A DNA stretch of 64,000 bases from Eucommia ulmoides (Eukaryota > Streptophyta > Magnoliopsida > Garryales > Eucommiaceae): assembly GCA_016647705.1 (NCBI GenBank), contig CM028326.1, positions 22,521,901-22,585,900 of the forward strand. The letters are read 5' to 3'. This document shows, in pieces, positions 21,453 to 35,292 of the stretch. The notes beneath the pieces were generated by a model. The model saw only the letters and a list, made by a program, of their open reading frames with translations. It had not been told where the DNA came from and searched no databases. Position numbers and translations under genes: made by a program. Each line of letters opens with the position of its first letter. The stretch's first letter is position 1.

Positions 21453-21513
21453 GGATTTGTAAATGATGAGATTTCAAAATCTTGAATTTTGAAATTCCAT
21501 CATTTATAAATTC
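21453..21513. repeat. Foldback hairpin, about 30-bp arms
   Basis: 'ggatttgtaaatgatgagat' (21453 onward) is followed almost directly by its near-exact inverse ending 'catcatttataaattc' at 21513. Surrounding AT-rich DNA to about 21840 may be a small MITE, and 'ggatttgtaaatgacac' recurs near 21757, but no target duplication is visible. Confidence 0.7.
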
Positions 21514-21844
21514 TTTGTTTGAATAACTATTTTAGACAAAGATTTTGATCGTGTAATTTTATAATTCCCTTGTTTAGATAAGTAAAATATTTATAAATGT
21601 AATTTAGAAATCATTAAATTTTAAGGGGTTATTATATATTTTCTTTTCATCTTCCTCCTAAGATAACCATCGCCACCACCTTGGGTGGCAGGGGTCAGCG
21701 GCGGTGGCCAGATCTGGAAGGCAGAAGAAATGAACCAGAAATCCCTTTTTGGATGGATTTGTAAATGACACTTAAAACAAAAAGATTTAAAAATTCTCAT
21801 TTTATCCTATTTTTTAGATCCAAGAGATTTTACTCTTCTATTAC

Positions 21845-23161
21845 GTATAGTAGGAGATTTTAATGTCACTCTAGATAGATCAGAGCACCTTGGTTGCTCT
21901 CATTTCGATTCTCAAGCTGCCACTAATATGTTAGACTGTATTGATATGTGCGGATTGATCGAGTTGCTGTTCTCTGGCAATAAATTCACTTGGTACAGCT
22001 TTAAGCATCAGTCGCGGAAGAAATGGAGCAGATTAGACATAACCCTGGTGAATAATGACTGACGACATCTTTTCCAGATTTCAGAAGTGCATCATCTAAA
22101 TAAAGCTTGTTCGGATCATAGCCCCCAATTGATAAGATGTGGAGACAATCAACAACGTCGTAAAGGGTCCTTCAAATTCATGAATTTTTTGTGTCAACAC
22201 CAAAATTTCTTTTTGATTGTTAAAGAATCTTAGACTCAACCGACCTCCGGCAATCATTTCCGAAAGTGGCATAGTAAACTTGAAAGGCTCAAGTCAGTGC
22301 TCCATGAATGGAGCTTCAATGCTTTTGGAAATATTTTTGAAAAGACCAAGAAGCTTGAGGAAAAAGTAGACGCGTTAGAAAGACAATCTGTTGCTGATCC
22401 TAGCGTTGTGCCTCGACTTTAGGAAACTAAGGCTCAACTAACTAAGGCCCTTTCTCATGAAGAAGCCTTTTGGAAGCAAAAATATGAAATTAAATGGATG
22501 AAAAAAGGTAACATAAATAAGTATAGCCGAAGTAGTCCAACAAAAAGTGCATAAATTTCTCTTTCCAAAGCCATGTTTGGGGAGGTCTGCTCAAAGGTAA
22601 ATTTTATGCCGAGGATTATATTCAATTCTTAATTGGAAAAAGAAATGTCTCTTTTTGGTGGAACGCATGGCTGATCACAGCTCCGCTCGGTGATGTCGTG
22701 GTGGTCGATTCGAATTTATAAAATCTTCAAGTACAAGATGTCTGTCTACCTAATGGGGAGTGGGACATGCCTTTAATTCAAGTTCTTATCCCAATAGATT
22801 TGGTGAGAGAATTGGGAAACCTCTAGGGTTTTAATGTTTCTGAACAAGATGTCATGATTTGGATTCCTACCAACTTGGTAGAATTTTTGGTGAAATCTAC
22901 TTGGGAAGTGGCTAGAAATCATTAGGATGTTCATCCTTTTTTTTAACAAGATTTGGCACAATTCTCTTTCGATTAAAATTTCCATTTTTATGTGGAGGCT
23001 CATTCATAACATTATTCCGGTTGATGAGGCAATTCAGCAAAAAAGAGTAAAAATTGTTTCCTTGTGTAATTGTTGTCATAGGCCTCAGGTCGAATCGATA
23101 CTTTACTTCTTTTCACAAAGAGAATCACATGGACTACTTTTGGAGGGACTACATGGAATGG
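21845..23161 (+). mobile_element. L1-type LINE, 5' part: endonuclease and zf-RVT regions
   Basis: Forward-strand reading shows an apurinic-type endonuclease end (GDFNVTLDRSEH from about 21860, FTWYSF, RLDITLVN, and CSDHSP near 22108), then the linker typical of plant L1 ORF2 (WHSKLERLKSVLHEWSFNAFG). The reverse transcriptase core is missing. From about 22610 the reading resumes with FWWNAWL and a zf-RVT region (KIWHNSLSIKISIFMWRLIH, about 22940-23000, and C..C 23065-23080). It has several in-frame stops and an RT deletion, so it is dead. It ends abruptly at the LTR start at 23162. Confidence 0.82.
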
Positions 23162-24507
23162 TGATAGGTTGAAAATATCTATCTACTTCTAAGTTAAATT
23201 TGGTAGTTTTTGAGTGTTTTAGTAATATTTTATGGCGTTTTTGTTTGTTTTTTATGTAAATCAGGTGTAGGGATATAATCGAGTGATAAACAAGTGAAGC
23301 GGTGGAAAAACAGTGAAAAAATGGTGAAAGAAATAAGGTTTCAGGACAACAAACCCACCGTTGAAGCGGTGGAGATGCAGGGAGAATTTTTTACCGCCAC
23401 AACGGTCATTCATCGCCGAGGCAGTGAAAGTACAAAGAGTTTAGGGTTTGGTTCACCGCCGCAACGGTCATTCACCGCCGCGGCGGTCACTCTGTGCAGA
23501 AAATATCTAATTTTCTAAATATTTTGAAACCTTCTATTTAAGCCCTTATTTTCCCCCATTTGTGAAGGATGTTCCACACTTGATATACTTGATCTTAAGC
23601 TATTCTTGAGAGCTCAAAGAAGAGATTCAACATTTGGAGAAGATGAATCATTTCAAGACTGATCTTTGGCGACAGTGGACGACTCCACTCTAAGATTTGA
23701 TCGTTCTTTCTTTGTTTCTATCTTTGTAACTTAACTTTTCATATCAAATGATGATGAATCCTTCTTATTTTAATATTTGTATGGCTAAGATCATGGTAGG
23801 TTAGATAAATATTATTTAGGGATTGATGTAACTCATGTAAATACATGTTTGATTGAATATATGTTAGTTTAACGGTTGTTTGTCTAAATCCGATTGTGTT
23901 TACCATTTTATTATAATTTTAATATGCTTGTTAAGGTATTAGGGTTAGTTTTGAGAATACGGAGTTTGACACTCGGGAGAGGTAACATCGGATTCAGACT
24001 AGGGTTAAACATATCACGACAATCTAACGATCCGGGAGGGTATTAGAAAGTATGCAATCCATAAGGTTGGGTCAAGACTCATGTGACTATGTGTTATATA
24101 AAATGCTAGAGGGGGATTTCGGCGTTAACGCGAAGTCACATAATCGCTCATTTTACACTCGGGAGAGGTAATGAGTGAGTTTGAGATACCTAGATTATCG
24201 GATAGGATAAACACCGTCATTGTTAATTAAACGAAGTCAAACATGTATTAAGTGAATGAAATCAATCCCTAGGTAATCCACTTAATTAGAATTAACCCAA
24301 TAGTTGTTAGTTTAACTTAGTTTTTAAATATTTAAACTCAAACATTGCTTGAACCGTCGAGATAATATAAGACTATACAAATCACGGTATTCAATTAATT
24401 AAACAGGTTTTCTAGAGGACAATATCTTATCGAAAGGTCTACTATATTAAAACTTGACCTCGTGCACTCGTGAGTAAATTAAGACCTGAAAAAAGTAGTC
24501 GTGTCCA
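23162..24507 (+). mobile_element. Athila-lineage (Ty3/gypsy) LTR, first copy
   Basis: Starts TGATAGGTTG at 23162 and ends GTGTCCA at 24507, 7 bp short of the primer-binding site. Length 1346 bp. It resembles 33918-35292 throughout; the first 150 bp differ by roughly one in ten by eye, implying several million years if they were once identical. It contains GC-rich palindromic motifs, including ACCGCCGCGGCGGT at 23474-23487. Confidence 0.88.
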
Positions 24508-24513
24508 AATTTT

Positions 24514-24531
24514 TGGCGCCGTTGCCGGGGA
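24514..24531 (+). other. Athila primer-binding site
   Basis: TGGCGCCGTTGCCGGGGA, which matches the 3' end of plant tRNA-Asp and is the primer site typical of Athila elements. It lies 7 bp inside the LTR end. Confidence 0.88.
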
Positions 24532-24639
24532 ACGTTGTTTTAATTTGGTTGATATTGTGACCAAGTGGTTGAATATTAATCCAGACAATTCTTTTGTTTT
24601 ATTTATTTTTCAATTTATTATTATTTTTTTAATTTGTTT

Positions 24640-26310
24640 CATTTGTTGTGATCGAGCAGTGCATGCAACATTATAAAAATTTGGAATTTTTTACTCTCGA
24701 TCCTGAGATCGAGCATACCTTGAGTAAGATAAGGAGAGAGAGAAGAAGCCAAGCTCAAACTATGGACGATGGTAGAGACGATCGTATGCCACATATGCCT
24801 CAACAAGCTCCGGTACCGCAGGCACTACCACAGCATCCTCCAGAACAGGAAGTTCCACAACGGGTTCTTAAGGACTACCATCAGCCAGTTATGTTTGACA
24901 ACTACTCTAGAATTCGGAGGCAGCTGATTCAAGCTAACAATTTCGAGTTGAAGCCCGACCTAATCAATATGGTGCAACAAAACCAATATGGAAGGAATCT
25001 ACATGAGAACCCCAATGTCCATCTGGCTACCTTCCTAGAGATATGTGATATAGTAAAAATCAATGGTGTTGCTGAGGATGTAATACGGTTGAGGTTATTT
25101 ACGTTCTCACTTCCTGACCGAGCACGAGGTTGGTTACAATCAATCCAACTGGGAAGTATCAACACTTGGGAGGACCTTGCTCAAAGGTTCCTTACTAAAT
25201 TTTTCCCGCCTTTGAAGAATAATCAACTTAGAGGTGAAATAGTGCAATTTTTCCAAAGAGACTTCGAGCCACTGTTTGAAGCATGAGAAAGGTTTACGGA
25301 TCTATTGCATCGATGCCCCCAACACGAGTATCAAGATTGGTTTCAAACCCAACTCTTCTATAATGGGTTGGATGGCCAAACAAGGACTATAGTTGATGCC
25401 GCCTCGGGAGGATCATTGTTGTCAAAAACACCTGTTAAAGCAAATGCGTTACTGGAGGAAATGGCGACCAATAATTACCAATGGCCAAACGAGAGAAACA
25501 CGGGAAGAAAGGTAGCTTCAATTCAAGAAGCCGATCATATTGCTACTTTATCGGCCCAAATCTCAAAACTCTCGGATCAATTGGTCGTTTTCTCAACTAA
25601 AGATGCTTCGTCAAGTCGTGAAGCGGAGAACATTGCAAGTAGTTCTCAACCTGGAGTGGATATTGAATTCAAAGAATGTCACTTTATCAACAATCAGGCT
25701 TATACTTTTAGGACCGCCGCCAATATTCCGACTCACTATCATCCGGGACTTCGCAACCATGAAAACTTTTCATATGCGAACAATCAGAACACGTTGCGGC
25801 CACCTCCCGGTTATAGAACACAAGCTCAAGGTTATTCTATGCAACAAAACTGCCAAATACAACAAACTCCTATTCAAAATCAAAAGTAAACTTGGAAGAT
25901 ATGATAGGTTCTTTCATGAAAGAAACGCAAACAATTTTGCATGAGACGCATAACAGGCTTAACAAGCATGAGGCGAGACTTAACTCTATTGAGAGCATAT
26001 GTACAAACACATATGCTACTGTGAAATCATTGGAGACTCAGATCGGGCAACTTGCAAGTGTGATCCAAGAGCAGACTAAGGAGAAGTTTCCTAGCAACAC
26101 GGAAACTAACCCGAGGGAATGTAAAGCTATTACGTTGAGAAGCAAAAAAGAGGTTGAAGTAAGTAAACCGATAAAAGAAGAGCCAGGGGTAAGCCATGAT
26201 GTTGACCAAAATGAACCAAAGAGACATGTGGAGGAGGAAGTTGATGAGCGAAAGGAGGAGAAGAATGAAGACAAGATGGAGGAGAAAAAGGAGAGGAAGA
26301 AATAAGAGAA
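24640..26310 (+). mobile_element. Athila gag region
   Basis: Carries the retrotransposon gag core of plant gypsy elements (for example RLRLFTFSLPDRARGWLQSI near 25090-25145 and WEDLAQRFLTKFFPP near 25170-25215), followed by a Gln/Asn-rich and then Glu/Lys-rich charged tail. A second, shorter relative lies at 35420-36397. Confidence 0.85.
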
Positions 26311-26549
26311 AATGGAAGAGAATAAAGTAGATCAAAGGGTGATTTCGGGGAGAATTACATTCCTGGACAATCCACTGATTCTAACCACACCTTTGCTTTA
26401 TCCGTAATGATTCCCAAAGAAGAAGTTGAATCATCAATTTGCAAAATTTCTTGACATCTACAAGAAAATACAAATCAACATGCCTTTTGCGAATGCATTA
26501 GAACAAATGTCCAACTATGGCAAGTTCTTGAAAAACATAATGACGAAGA

Positions 26550-27060
26550 AAAATATTGGAGGAATACGAGACAGTGAAAATGACAGAGAAATATAGTGCT
26601 ATACTGCAAAGGAAATTGTCTGAAATGCTGAAGGATCCCGGTAGTTTCACGATTCTGTGTACTATCGGGAAATCTTATTTTGACAAAGCACTATGTGATC
26701 TTGGTTCTAGTATCAACCTGAAGCCATCTTCCGTCTACCGGAAGTTGGGACTTAGTAATGCAAAGCCAACCACAATTTTACTTTAAATGGCGGACCGATC
26801 ATTGACCTATTCAAAAGGAATTATTGAGGATGTCTTGGTGAAAGTAGACAAGTTCATCTTCCCGGTGGACTTCGTCGTGCTAGAAATGGAGGAGGATAGG
26901 GAGATTTCAATCATCCTTGGACGGCCTTTTCTTGCAACGGGAAAGACTTTAATTGATGTGCATAATGGCAATTTGACGTTGTGAGTAAATGAAGATGAGG
27001 TAAAGTTCAACATTTTCAAAACTATGAACTTTTTGGATGAATGTCCTAAATGCAACTGAG
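26550..27060 (+). mobile_element. Athila protease region
   Basis: Contains the CDLGSSINL motif near 26696, the form of the retropepsin active-site region seen in Athila elements, and downstream IILGRPFLATG, a conserved flap/C-terminal motif of retroelement proteases. Confidence 0.8.
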
Positions 27061-27349
27061 TAGATGTTGTTGACTCGTGTGTGAGGGAATTCTTTCATGA
27101 AAATGTGGATATGGATCCATTGGAGTATACACTCACAAATTCCTTATCTATGGGAGATTTTAGTGAGGAGGGCTCAACCACGAAAGTTGGTGTTGTAGAC
27201 TACGTTCTTTCTATGGAGGCTCAATCTAAAGACGTAGAGGATTAAACTCATATGACTATGATAGAAGAAGAAGTTAGTTCTCCCGAACTATCCAATCCGC
27301 CTCACGGTGGATTAATACTCAAGGAATTACCGAATCACCTCGGTATACC

Positions 27350-28230
27350 TTTTTGGGAGAGAATTTAACCAATCCAGTGATAATCTCATCATCCTTGATA
27401 GAGGAGGAAGAGTACAAGTTGCTGAAAATTTTGAAACGGCATAGATCCGCCTTTGCGTGGTCTTTTTCCGACATTAAAGGAATTAACCCAACAATATGCA
27501 TGCATAAGATCTTAATGGAGGATTCGTTTAAACCTTCCACTGAGCATCAACAAAGGCTAAATCTGGCAATGAAAGAAGTTGTTAAAGCAGAGGTGTTGAA
27601 GCTCTTAAACTCTAGGATTATTTATGCTATATCTGATAGCGAGTGGGTTAGTCCGGTGTAGGTGATTCCAAAGAAATGTGGCATGACAGTTGTGAAAAAT
27701 GAGAAGAATGATCTTATTCCGACATGAACCATCACTGGGTGGCGAGTGTGTATTGACTATTAGAGATTGAACAAGGCAACAAAGAAATATCATTTTTCGC
27801 TTCCATTCATTGATCAAATGCTTGATCGTCTTGCCGTCTATGATCATTATTGTTTTCTTGATGGCTACTCAGGGTATAATCAAATAGCCATAGCACTGGA
27901 AGACTAGGAGAAGACGACCTTTACATTCTCGTATGGGATGTTTGCCTACCGACGTATGCCGTTTGGTCTATGCAATGCACCGACCACATTCCAATGGTGT
28001 ATGATGGCAATATTCTTAGATATGGTAGAAGACATTATGGAGGTTTTCATGGATGAATTTTTAGTTTTTGGTTTATCCTTTAATCATTGCTTGTACAACT
28101 TGGTGTTTGTTCTTGATCGTTGTGAAGAGAAATACTTGGTTCTCAACTGGGAGAAGTGTCATTTTACGGTTAAAGAAGAAATAGTCTTTGGTCATCGAGT
28201 CCCTTCGAAGGGGCCCGAGGTAGACTGAGC
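27350..28230 (+). mobile_element. Athila reverse transcriptase region
   Basis: Recognised from GINPTICMHKI, the fingers/palm motif FAYRRMPFGLCNAPTTFQ (from about 27938) and the following FMDEF region and NWEKCHF. It is broken in several places. Confidence 0.85.
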
Positions 28231-28270
28231 CAAGATTGAAACAATTGAAAAACTTCCACCTCCGATAAAT

Positions 28271-28834
28271 ATGAAGGGAGTCCATAGTTTCTTGGGGCAT
28301 GCCGGCTTCTACCAGCACTTTATCAAAGACTTTTCAAAGACGGTGAATCCGTTGTGTCACTTACTCGAGAAGGACGCTCCATTTGAATTTGACGAAGCTT
28401 GCTTGAAAGCTTTTAATGCAACGAAGGAAAAGTTGATCACGGCTCCTATAATAGTTGCTCCGGAATGGAACGAGTCATCTGAAATAATGTGCGATGCTAG
28501 CGACTATACGGTTGGAGCGATTTTAGGCCAATGAAAGGAGAATATCTTCCGATCCATTTATTATGCAAGCAAGACTTTGAACGACGCACGGAAGAATTAT
28601 ACTACAACTGAGAAAGAGATGCTGGAGGTTATTTTTGCATGCGATAAGTTCCAATCCTACATTATAGGATCCAAGGTGATCATCTATACAGATCAAGTCA
28701 CCATTCGGTACTTATTCTCCAAGAAAGACACCAAACCACGTCTAATATGGTGGATTCTCTTGTTGCAAGAGTTTGATGCGGAGATAAGAGATAATAAAGG
28801 GAGTGAAAACATTGTTGCCGATCATTTGTCATGA
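28271..28834 (+). mobile_element. Athila RNase H region
   Basis: Shows the SFLGHAGFYQHFIKDFSK connection motif, IMCDASDYTVGAILGQ, and [17 protein letters not shown], the usual Ty3/gypsy RNase H landmarks. Confidence 0.85.
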
Positions 28835-28984
28835 CTGGTGCAAGAGGACGTCGGTTATGAGTGCTGTATTACGAAGGTGTTCCCTGATGCGTAGCTGTTC
28901 AAAATTAACACTACACTTCTGTGGTTTTCGGATATCATCAATTTTCTAGCCTGCAAAGTGTTACTACCGGATCTTACAAGTACC

Positions 28985-30110
28985 TAAATGAAGAAATATT
29001 TGTTCAATTTGAGGCACTATATGTGGGACGAGCCGTTGCTATTCAAGAAGTGTGCTGATCAGGTGATCCGACAATGTGTTCCGGAGGAAGAGATGGAGAG
29101 TATTTTTTATCATTGCCATTCATCACCTTGTGGTGGTCACTTTGGAGAAACTCATACAACCACAAAACTAGGTTTATATTGGCCATCATTGTTTAGAGAT
29201 GCTTATATTTGTGAAAAATTGTGATCAATGCCAACGGGTGGGTAACATTTCAAGAAGGCATGGATTGTCGCTGATGTCTATTCTTGAATTAGAGTTGTTT
29301 GATGTATGGGGTATAGGCTTCATGGGACCATTTCCATCGTCATTCGGTCAGGAGTATATTCTACTGGCAGTGGACTACGTGTCTAAGTGGGTCAAAGCTA
29401 TGGCAACGCCTTCAAACGATGCCAAAGTGGTTCTTAAGTTCCTTCAGAGAAACATCATGACACGGTTCGGGATACCTCGGACCATAATTAGTGATGAAAG
29501 AACCCATTTTTGTAACAAAATATTTAATACTTTGTTGACAAAGTATAGGGTGAGGCATAAGGTGGTGCTGCCATACCATCCATAGATAAATGGCCAAGCT
29601 GAAGTATCAAATAGAGAGATCAAACAAATTTTGGAGAAAACTGTTTATTCCAATCGCAAGGATTGGGCGGTGAAGTTGAATGATGCATTGTGGGCATATC
29701 GCACGACTATTAAGACATCGATCGGCATGTTTCTGTATCGGTTGGTGTTTAAAAAAGTGTGTCACTTGCTAGTCGAGTTGGAGCACCTGCCTTTTGGGCA
29801 ATAAAGAAATTGAACTTCGATCTAAAAGCTTCAGTGAACAACGTCTCCTCCAACTCAATGAAATGGAGGTATTCCGGAATAAAGCGTATGAAAATTCCAA
29901 GCTATACAAAGACAAGACGAAGATGTGGTATGACAATAAGAGAGAGATGAGAGAGTTAATCCTGGGTCAGAAAGTTCTATTATTCAATTCACGGCCGAGG
30001 CTCTTTCCCGAAAAATTGAAGTCCCGGTGGTGCGGACCGTTCCAGATCAAGTATGTATTTTCATTCGGCTCCGTCGAATTGGAAGACGATGACGGATGAA
30101 TTTTTTCGAG
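28985..30110 (+). mobile_element. Athila integrase region
   Basis: Has the zinc-binding H-H-C-C region (CHSSPCGGHFGETHTTTK, CDQCQR), the catalytic core start [20 protein letters not shown] with [11 protein letters not shown], and the C-terminal LILGQKVLLFNSR...KLKSRWCGPF module near 29955-30040. Confidence 0.85.
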
Positions 30111-31179
30111 TCAATGGGGAGTGGATTAAATATTACTTCGAAAACGAAGAGCGAGTTGGGGAGAGTATCTCTCTCGTTGACGAGTGATCTTGGAATTCGC
30201 TAAGTCCAACTGGGGACAGTAAATTAAGCACTTTTTGATATGAAACCGAGGGTATGATCTTGCCCGACTTTTGCTATTACTTACTTTTTGGAGGCCAGAA
30301 TGGTCTCGGAGCGTGTTTGGAGGTGAATTGAGAAGTGTAGATACTCAGGGATGTGTTTAGAGCCTTGTTGTGAAAACTTGAAAAAATCATGAAAAAAACA
30401 GCAGGCAGCTCACCGTCGAGGCGGCAAAATTACAGGATGTAAGGTTTTAAGCCAAATGCTTCACCGTCAAGGCAGTAAAACAATAGAATGTATGGGTTTA
30501 AAAAAGGCACTCCACCGCTGAGGTGGTTATCCCACCGCCGCGGTGGTAAAGCCTCTGTTCGAATAAAGACCATATCGATCATTTAAACCGCCATAACCAC
30601 CCCTAAAACCCCAAATCTCTCTATTTTCATCCTCCCAAACCATTTCCAACCCTCAAATCCATCATTCCATTTATAAAATTTGAGATTTCCACCACAAATA
30701 ATTCACTAAAAATCAACTTTCCAATCTATTTCCGAATCCTAGGGTTTAAGGAACAAAAAGGGCGATTTCTCTCATTTTCAATCGTTTGGACCGAATTTTT
30801 TTGACAAGTATTTTTGATATTACATTTCATATATATGTTGAAATCTTTGGTTGATTTGAATATACATATCAAGAATGGTTGAATTTGGATTTTCCCTAAA
30901 CACTTGAACCCCATTTTTGAGATTTTCTTTATCACTATGGGATTTTGGCTTGATTTTTGGTGATGAACATGATTTCTATGGATTGTTTCATTGTGTGATA
31001 TAAAATTACATGCTACATTGTTGAAATTTTGTTGAAACCATTACGATTGGTGTGTGTGTATTGTGATTGTGTCATGTTCTTGACGGTGTTGATTCGGGGG
31101 ATTATTTTTTATCGTTCATATATGATTGTGCTACCGTGTTTGTGATTGTGATTGATAGAAATCACGACTAAGCAAGCCG

Positions 31180-31910
31180 CATTAAAAAGACCGAGGGGAG
31201 AAGGTTCGAGTTCTCGTGCCAAGCGTCCTACCGCTGACTATGATTCTGCTCGGTTTGTTTCTGAACAGGCTGAGGAGCATTTTAATCGTTTTGAACATAA
31301 GTAGACATGCATTTGACAATGAGGCTTTGAGCAATTGGAAAGTCTCCCGGCGGAATTTCAGGATGTGATCCGAAGCCGCGGTTGGGAAGGTTTTTGTAAA
31401 TCACCACCCTGGGGCGAGGTGGCTTTAGTGCGGGAATTCTATGTAAACATCACTGAAGCAAATAACAACCAGACAAGGGTCTAAACTTGCCCCATCTCAT
31501 TCAGTCCCAAGCGCATTAATGAAGTTTTGGGATTAGCAGCCCCGGCACCCACTAACGAACCATATGGGCGTAGAGATCCGAGCATGGAAAATGTGATTCA
31601 AGCCATAACTTTAGGAAACATCCAATGGACTCACACAGGGCTGGGTCTAGCCACTTTCTCAGCCAAGTTCCTCAATTTGATCCCCAAAATCTAGTACCAT
31701 TTTGTTTGCGAAAGCCTTCTCCCGACATCTCACTTGTCGGACGTCCCTAAAGAACAGGTGATGACTCTATACTCCATTCAGACGGGCAAGCCGCTCAATA
31801 TCAACTTCTTGATATACTCCTCTATTCTTTATGTCGTCCAAACAACAAAGGCTAGCCTTCCATTTCAATCACTATTGACCGACCTATTCTGACGGGTCAG
31901 TGTATCAATA
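31180..31910 (+). mobile_element. Third Athila coding remnant (plant-transposon-protein type)
   Basis: Downstream of integrase, the plus strand reads RSRGWEGFCKSPPWGE, VREFYVNI and ISFSPKRINEVLGL, resembling the 'putative plant transposon protein' region found after integrase in Athila elements (the place once called env-like). It is broken; the assignment is from recalled family motifs. Confidence 0.6.
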
Positions 31911-33917
31911 ATCAGGGATAACCCTTGCCCCCTATTGTTCCGATCGATCTAGTTATGATGACTCGAATGTGGAAAAGCAGAGTACAAGGGGTAGGAGAGC
32001 CAGAAGCTGAAGAAGAGGAAGGGCCAGAAGCTCTAAGATGTCTAACTTGACAATCGCGTTCTTTGCCAAGGGTAGTATAATTCGGATCTCCAAAATACCG
32101 AGCTCCAGATGTTCCTGGATCAATATACACACCAACAATATCAAGTCCAACGATTTATTATCGAGCGCCTCAGAATCGACATGAGCGCTTATTTGCCAAT
32201 GCCTCAATTGGCGCCGCACCTCTTGTAACCTCCATACTTTCTTTTCCGACGAGAAAGTGGTGGCGATGACATTCTTCCAGGTGGACAATAGGAGGTAAGA
32301 CTTCTATGTCTTATCTCCTAGGTATGTGTTCAAAACCCAATTTTTCTTATGATTGCTATATGTTACTCTTGGGTTCGCAGCTCAGTCAGTATGGATACTA
32401 CCTACTTCAAGTTTGGGGGAATGTTCATCTAATTTTGTTTTTGTTAGAAAATGATGAACAAAATTTTGATGTATTATATTTGGATGTTTTATGTATGTTT
32501 AGTTACGCTTTGTAGAAGTTTTGATGTACATTGTAGATTTTAACATATAGTTAAGTTTTATTTTAATTTTTGTGTTTATGCATGCGAAATGCTTAGTTTA
32601 GTGTATGTATGTTAGTATTTAGATTTAATGTAGAGATGTTTATGTATGAAATAGTATTTGCGTGTTGAGTTGTTGAGTTCGTCTGGGCCATTTCCCGATG
32701 ATGAAAATTATCCCCTAATTGTATATCGAGGTCGTGGGTGATGTCATTCATGTGTGTTTTGTGTGCTTGGCATGTTGATTAGGTAAAAATTATTTTGATC
32801 CTAAATCACACGATAGCATAGACTCACTGTATAATTATTCGAACGATTTGACGCCGATTATTCAGTAATAAGTTGATGACAAATTTGAGGAATCTAGAAC
32901 TTGACTAGGGAAAACTTGAGGCGAAATCCTATGTGAGGTAGTTGAGGAGGCATGATTTAGGCCTTCATTTTTATCGCTTGAACCTTTGAAGCTAACCTTG
33001 AAAATTTTATCCCTCGTTACCCTGTCGAAGCCGATAACCTTTTCAATTTCGAACATATATCAATTCCCTAGCCAATTAAAAATTTTCCAAACCATTGTTG
33101 CTAAGACAAACGCACAAATTGAGTGAAATCAAGTTAGCATTATTTTATGCTATTTGAAGTGAGTGGTCGGGTTTCAGACAAATTTTTATTGGTTTGGTAT
33201 TAGTGTATCAACTTGTTATTCTTTGAATTCTATTTGCATGTCCCTAAAATTGTACAAAATTGAATAAGTTTGGGGGTGTAATATGTTCTAAAAAAAAAAA
33301 AAACTATGTGAATATAATTGTTATTTTCGTTCTTTAGGCAAGTGAATACAAAGTTTTTACATTCTTGTTCAGGGTTGTGTTTTAAATATTTGGGGTTATG
33401 AGAGAGATATAGTGACAAGCGTTTGTGCCTCGGGTATCGTTGAATTATCATAATTATAATGATTACCTATTTTCTATTCCTGAGATACCCTTGGCCATTC
33501 TTCAATGCCTATCCAAGCACTATTGATCTCTATGAATTTCTGAACCTACATTAGTGGATAGTCAAGCCCAGTCAAGCATATGGTTATCCAAATCCTTAAA
33601 CGGTTTAAGTCATGAGTTTAGTTATTGAATAATCCAGTCCGGTGTTTGGATAGTTATATATTTGAGTTCTCTCACACACACTTTAAATGGATCTAGATTG
33701 GTTTTTATTGATATTGAGTGTTGAAATTCTAGAACACCACATGGTGTGTGTTATTTTGAACTTGATCTAATTGGGGGCTGTTGAGAGAAAAACAAATTGG
33801 TTTCTTCGATTAAACTTAGCACTCGCATGTGTTTACTTCTTATTTGTTAAAGTTTATTCATATTTAGTTTAGTAGTTAGTTAATTAGTACAGTTAGTTTA
33901 TTTTACTATAGGGTATT

Positions 33918-35292
33918 TGATAGTTTGAAAATACCTATCTACCTCTAAACCGAATATGGTAATTTTCGAGTGTTTTAGTAATATTTTATGGAGTTTTTGT
34001 TTATTTTTATGTAAATCAGGTGTACGGACGTGATCGAGTGATAAACAAGTAAAGCGGTGGAAAAACGATGAAAGAAACAAGGTTTCAGGATAGCAAACCC
34101 ACCGCCGAGGCTGTGGAGATGCCTGGAGAATTGTGCAAAACTCACCGTCGAGGTGGTGAAAGTATAGAGAGTTTAGGGTTTGGTTCACCACTGCAGCGGT
34201 CATTTACCACCAAAGCAGTGAAGTTAACCAACTTAACTCACCGCCGTAGTGGTGAACCACCGCTGCGGCGATCACTCTGTGCAGAAAATATCTAATTTTC
34301 TCGATATTTTGAAGCCTTCTATTTAAGCCCTTGTTTTCCACCATTTGTGAAGGACATTCCACACTTGATATACTTGATCTTAAGTTATTCTTGAGAGCTC
34401 AAAGAGGAGATTCAACATTTAGAGAAGATGAATCATTTTAGGACCGATCTTTGGCGACAATGAACCACTCCACTCTAAGATTTGATCGTTCTTCCTTTGT
34501 TTCTATCTTTATAACTTAACTTTTCATATCAAATGATGATGAATCCTTCTTCTTTTAATATTTGTATGGTTAAGATCATGGTAGGCTAGATAAATATTAT
34601 ATAGGGATTGATGTAACTCATGTAAATACATGTTTGATTGAATATATGTTACTTTAACGGTTGTTTGTCTAAATCCGATTGTGTTTACCATTTTATTACA
34701 ATTTTAACAAGCTTGTTAAGGTGTTAGGGTCGGTTTTAAGAATACGAGCTTTGACACTCAGGAGAGGTAACCCCAGATTCAGACTAGGGTTAAACACATC
34801 ACGACAATCTAATGACCCGGGAGGGCGTTAGAAAGTATGCAATCCATAAGGTTGGGTCAAGACTCATGTGACTATGTGTTATATAAAACGCTAGAGGGGG
34901 ACTTCGGCGGTAACGCGAAGTCATATAATCGCTCATTTTATACTCGGGAGAGGTAATAAGCGAGTTTGAGATACCTAAATTGTCGGTTAGAATAAACACC
35001 ATTATTATTAATTAAACGAAGTCAAACATGTATTAATTGAATGAAATCAATCCTTAGATAATCCACTTAATTAGAATTAACCCAATAGTTGTTAGTTTAA
35101 CTTAGTTTGTAAATATTTAAACTCAAACATTTCTTGAACCGTCAAGATAATATAAGACTATGCAAATCGTGGTATTCAATTAATCAAACACGTTTCCCAG
35201 AGGATGATATCCAATCTAAAGGTTCACTATTTTAAAACTTGACCTCGTGCACTTGTGAGTAAATTAAGACGTGAAAAAAGTAGCCGCGTCCA
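33918..35292 (+). mobile_element. Athila-lineage LTR, second copy
   Basis: Starts TGATAGTTTG at 33918 and ends GCGTCCA at 35292; 1375 bp. It is followed not by flanking DNA but by another primer-site-like sequence and gag, so it acts as both the 3' LTR of one internal region and the 5' LTR of another. It differs from the first copy by an insertion carrying extra CACCGCCG motifs. Confidence 0.85.

Larger units (their letters stand above)
24508..33917 (+). mobile_element. Athila-lineage internal region (gag-pol and a third region), broken
   Basis: Order on the plus strand: primer site, gag, protease, reverse transcriptase, RNase H, integrase, then a long region with a third coding remnant, the order expected for Athila. 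The region of about 9.4 kb appears nearly complete in layout but is broken in well over ten places, so it is a fossil with no coding function. Segments 30380-30560 contain short CACCGCNGNGGCGGT-like palindromic motifs also present in its LTRs. 32300-33917 shows no recognised coding and probably is the 3' untranslated part. Confidence 0.88.

Noticed and set aside
31200-31215. tRNA B-box-like GGTTCGAGTTC
   Set aside because: No A-box at the right distance and no cloverleaf arms; it lies within the third coding remnant of the Athila element.
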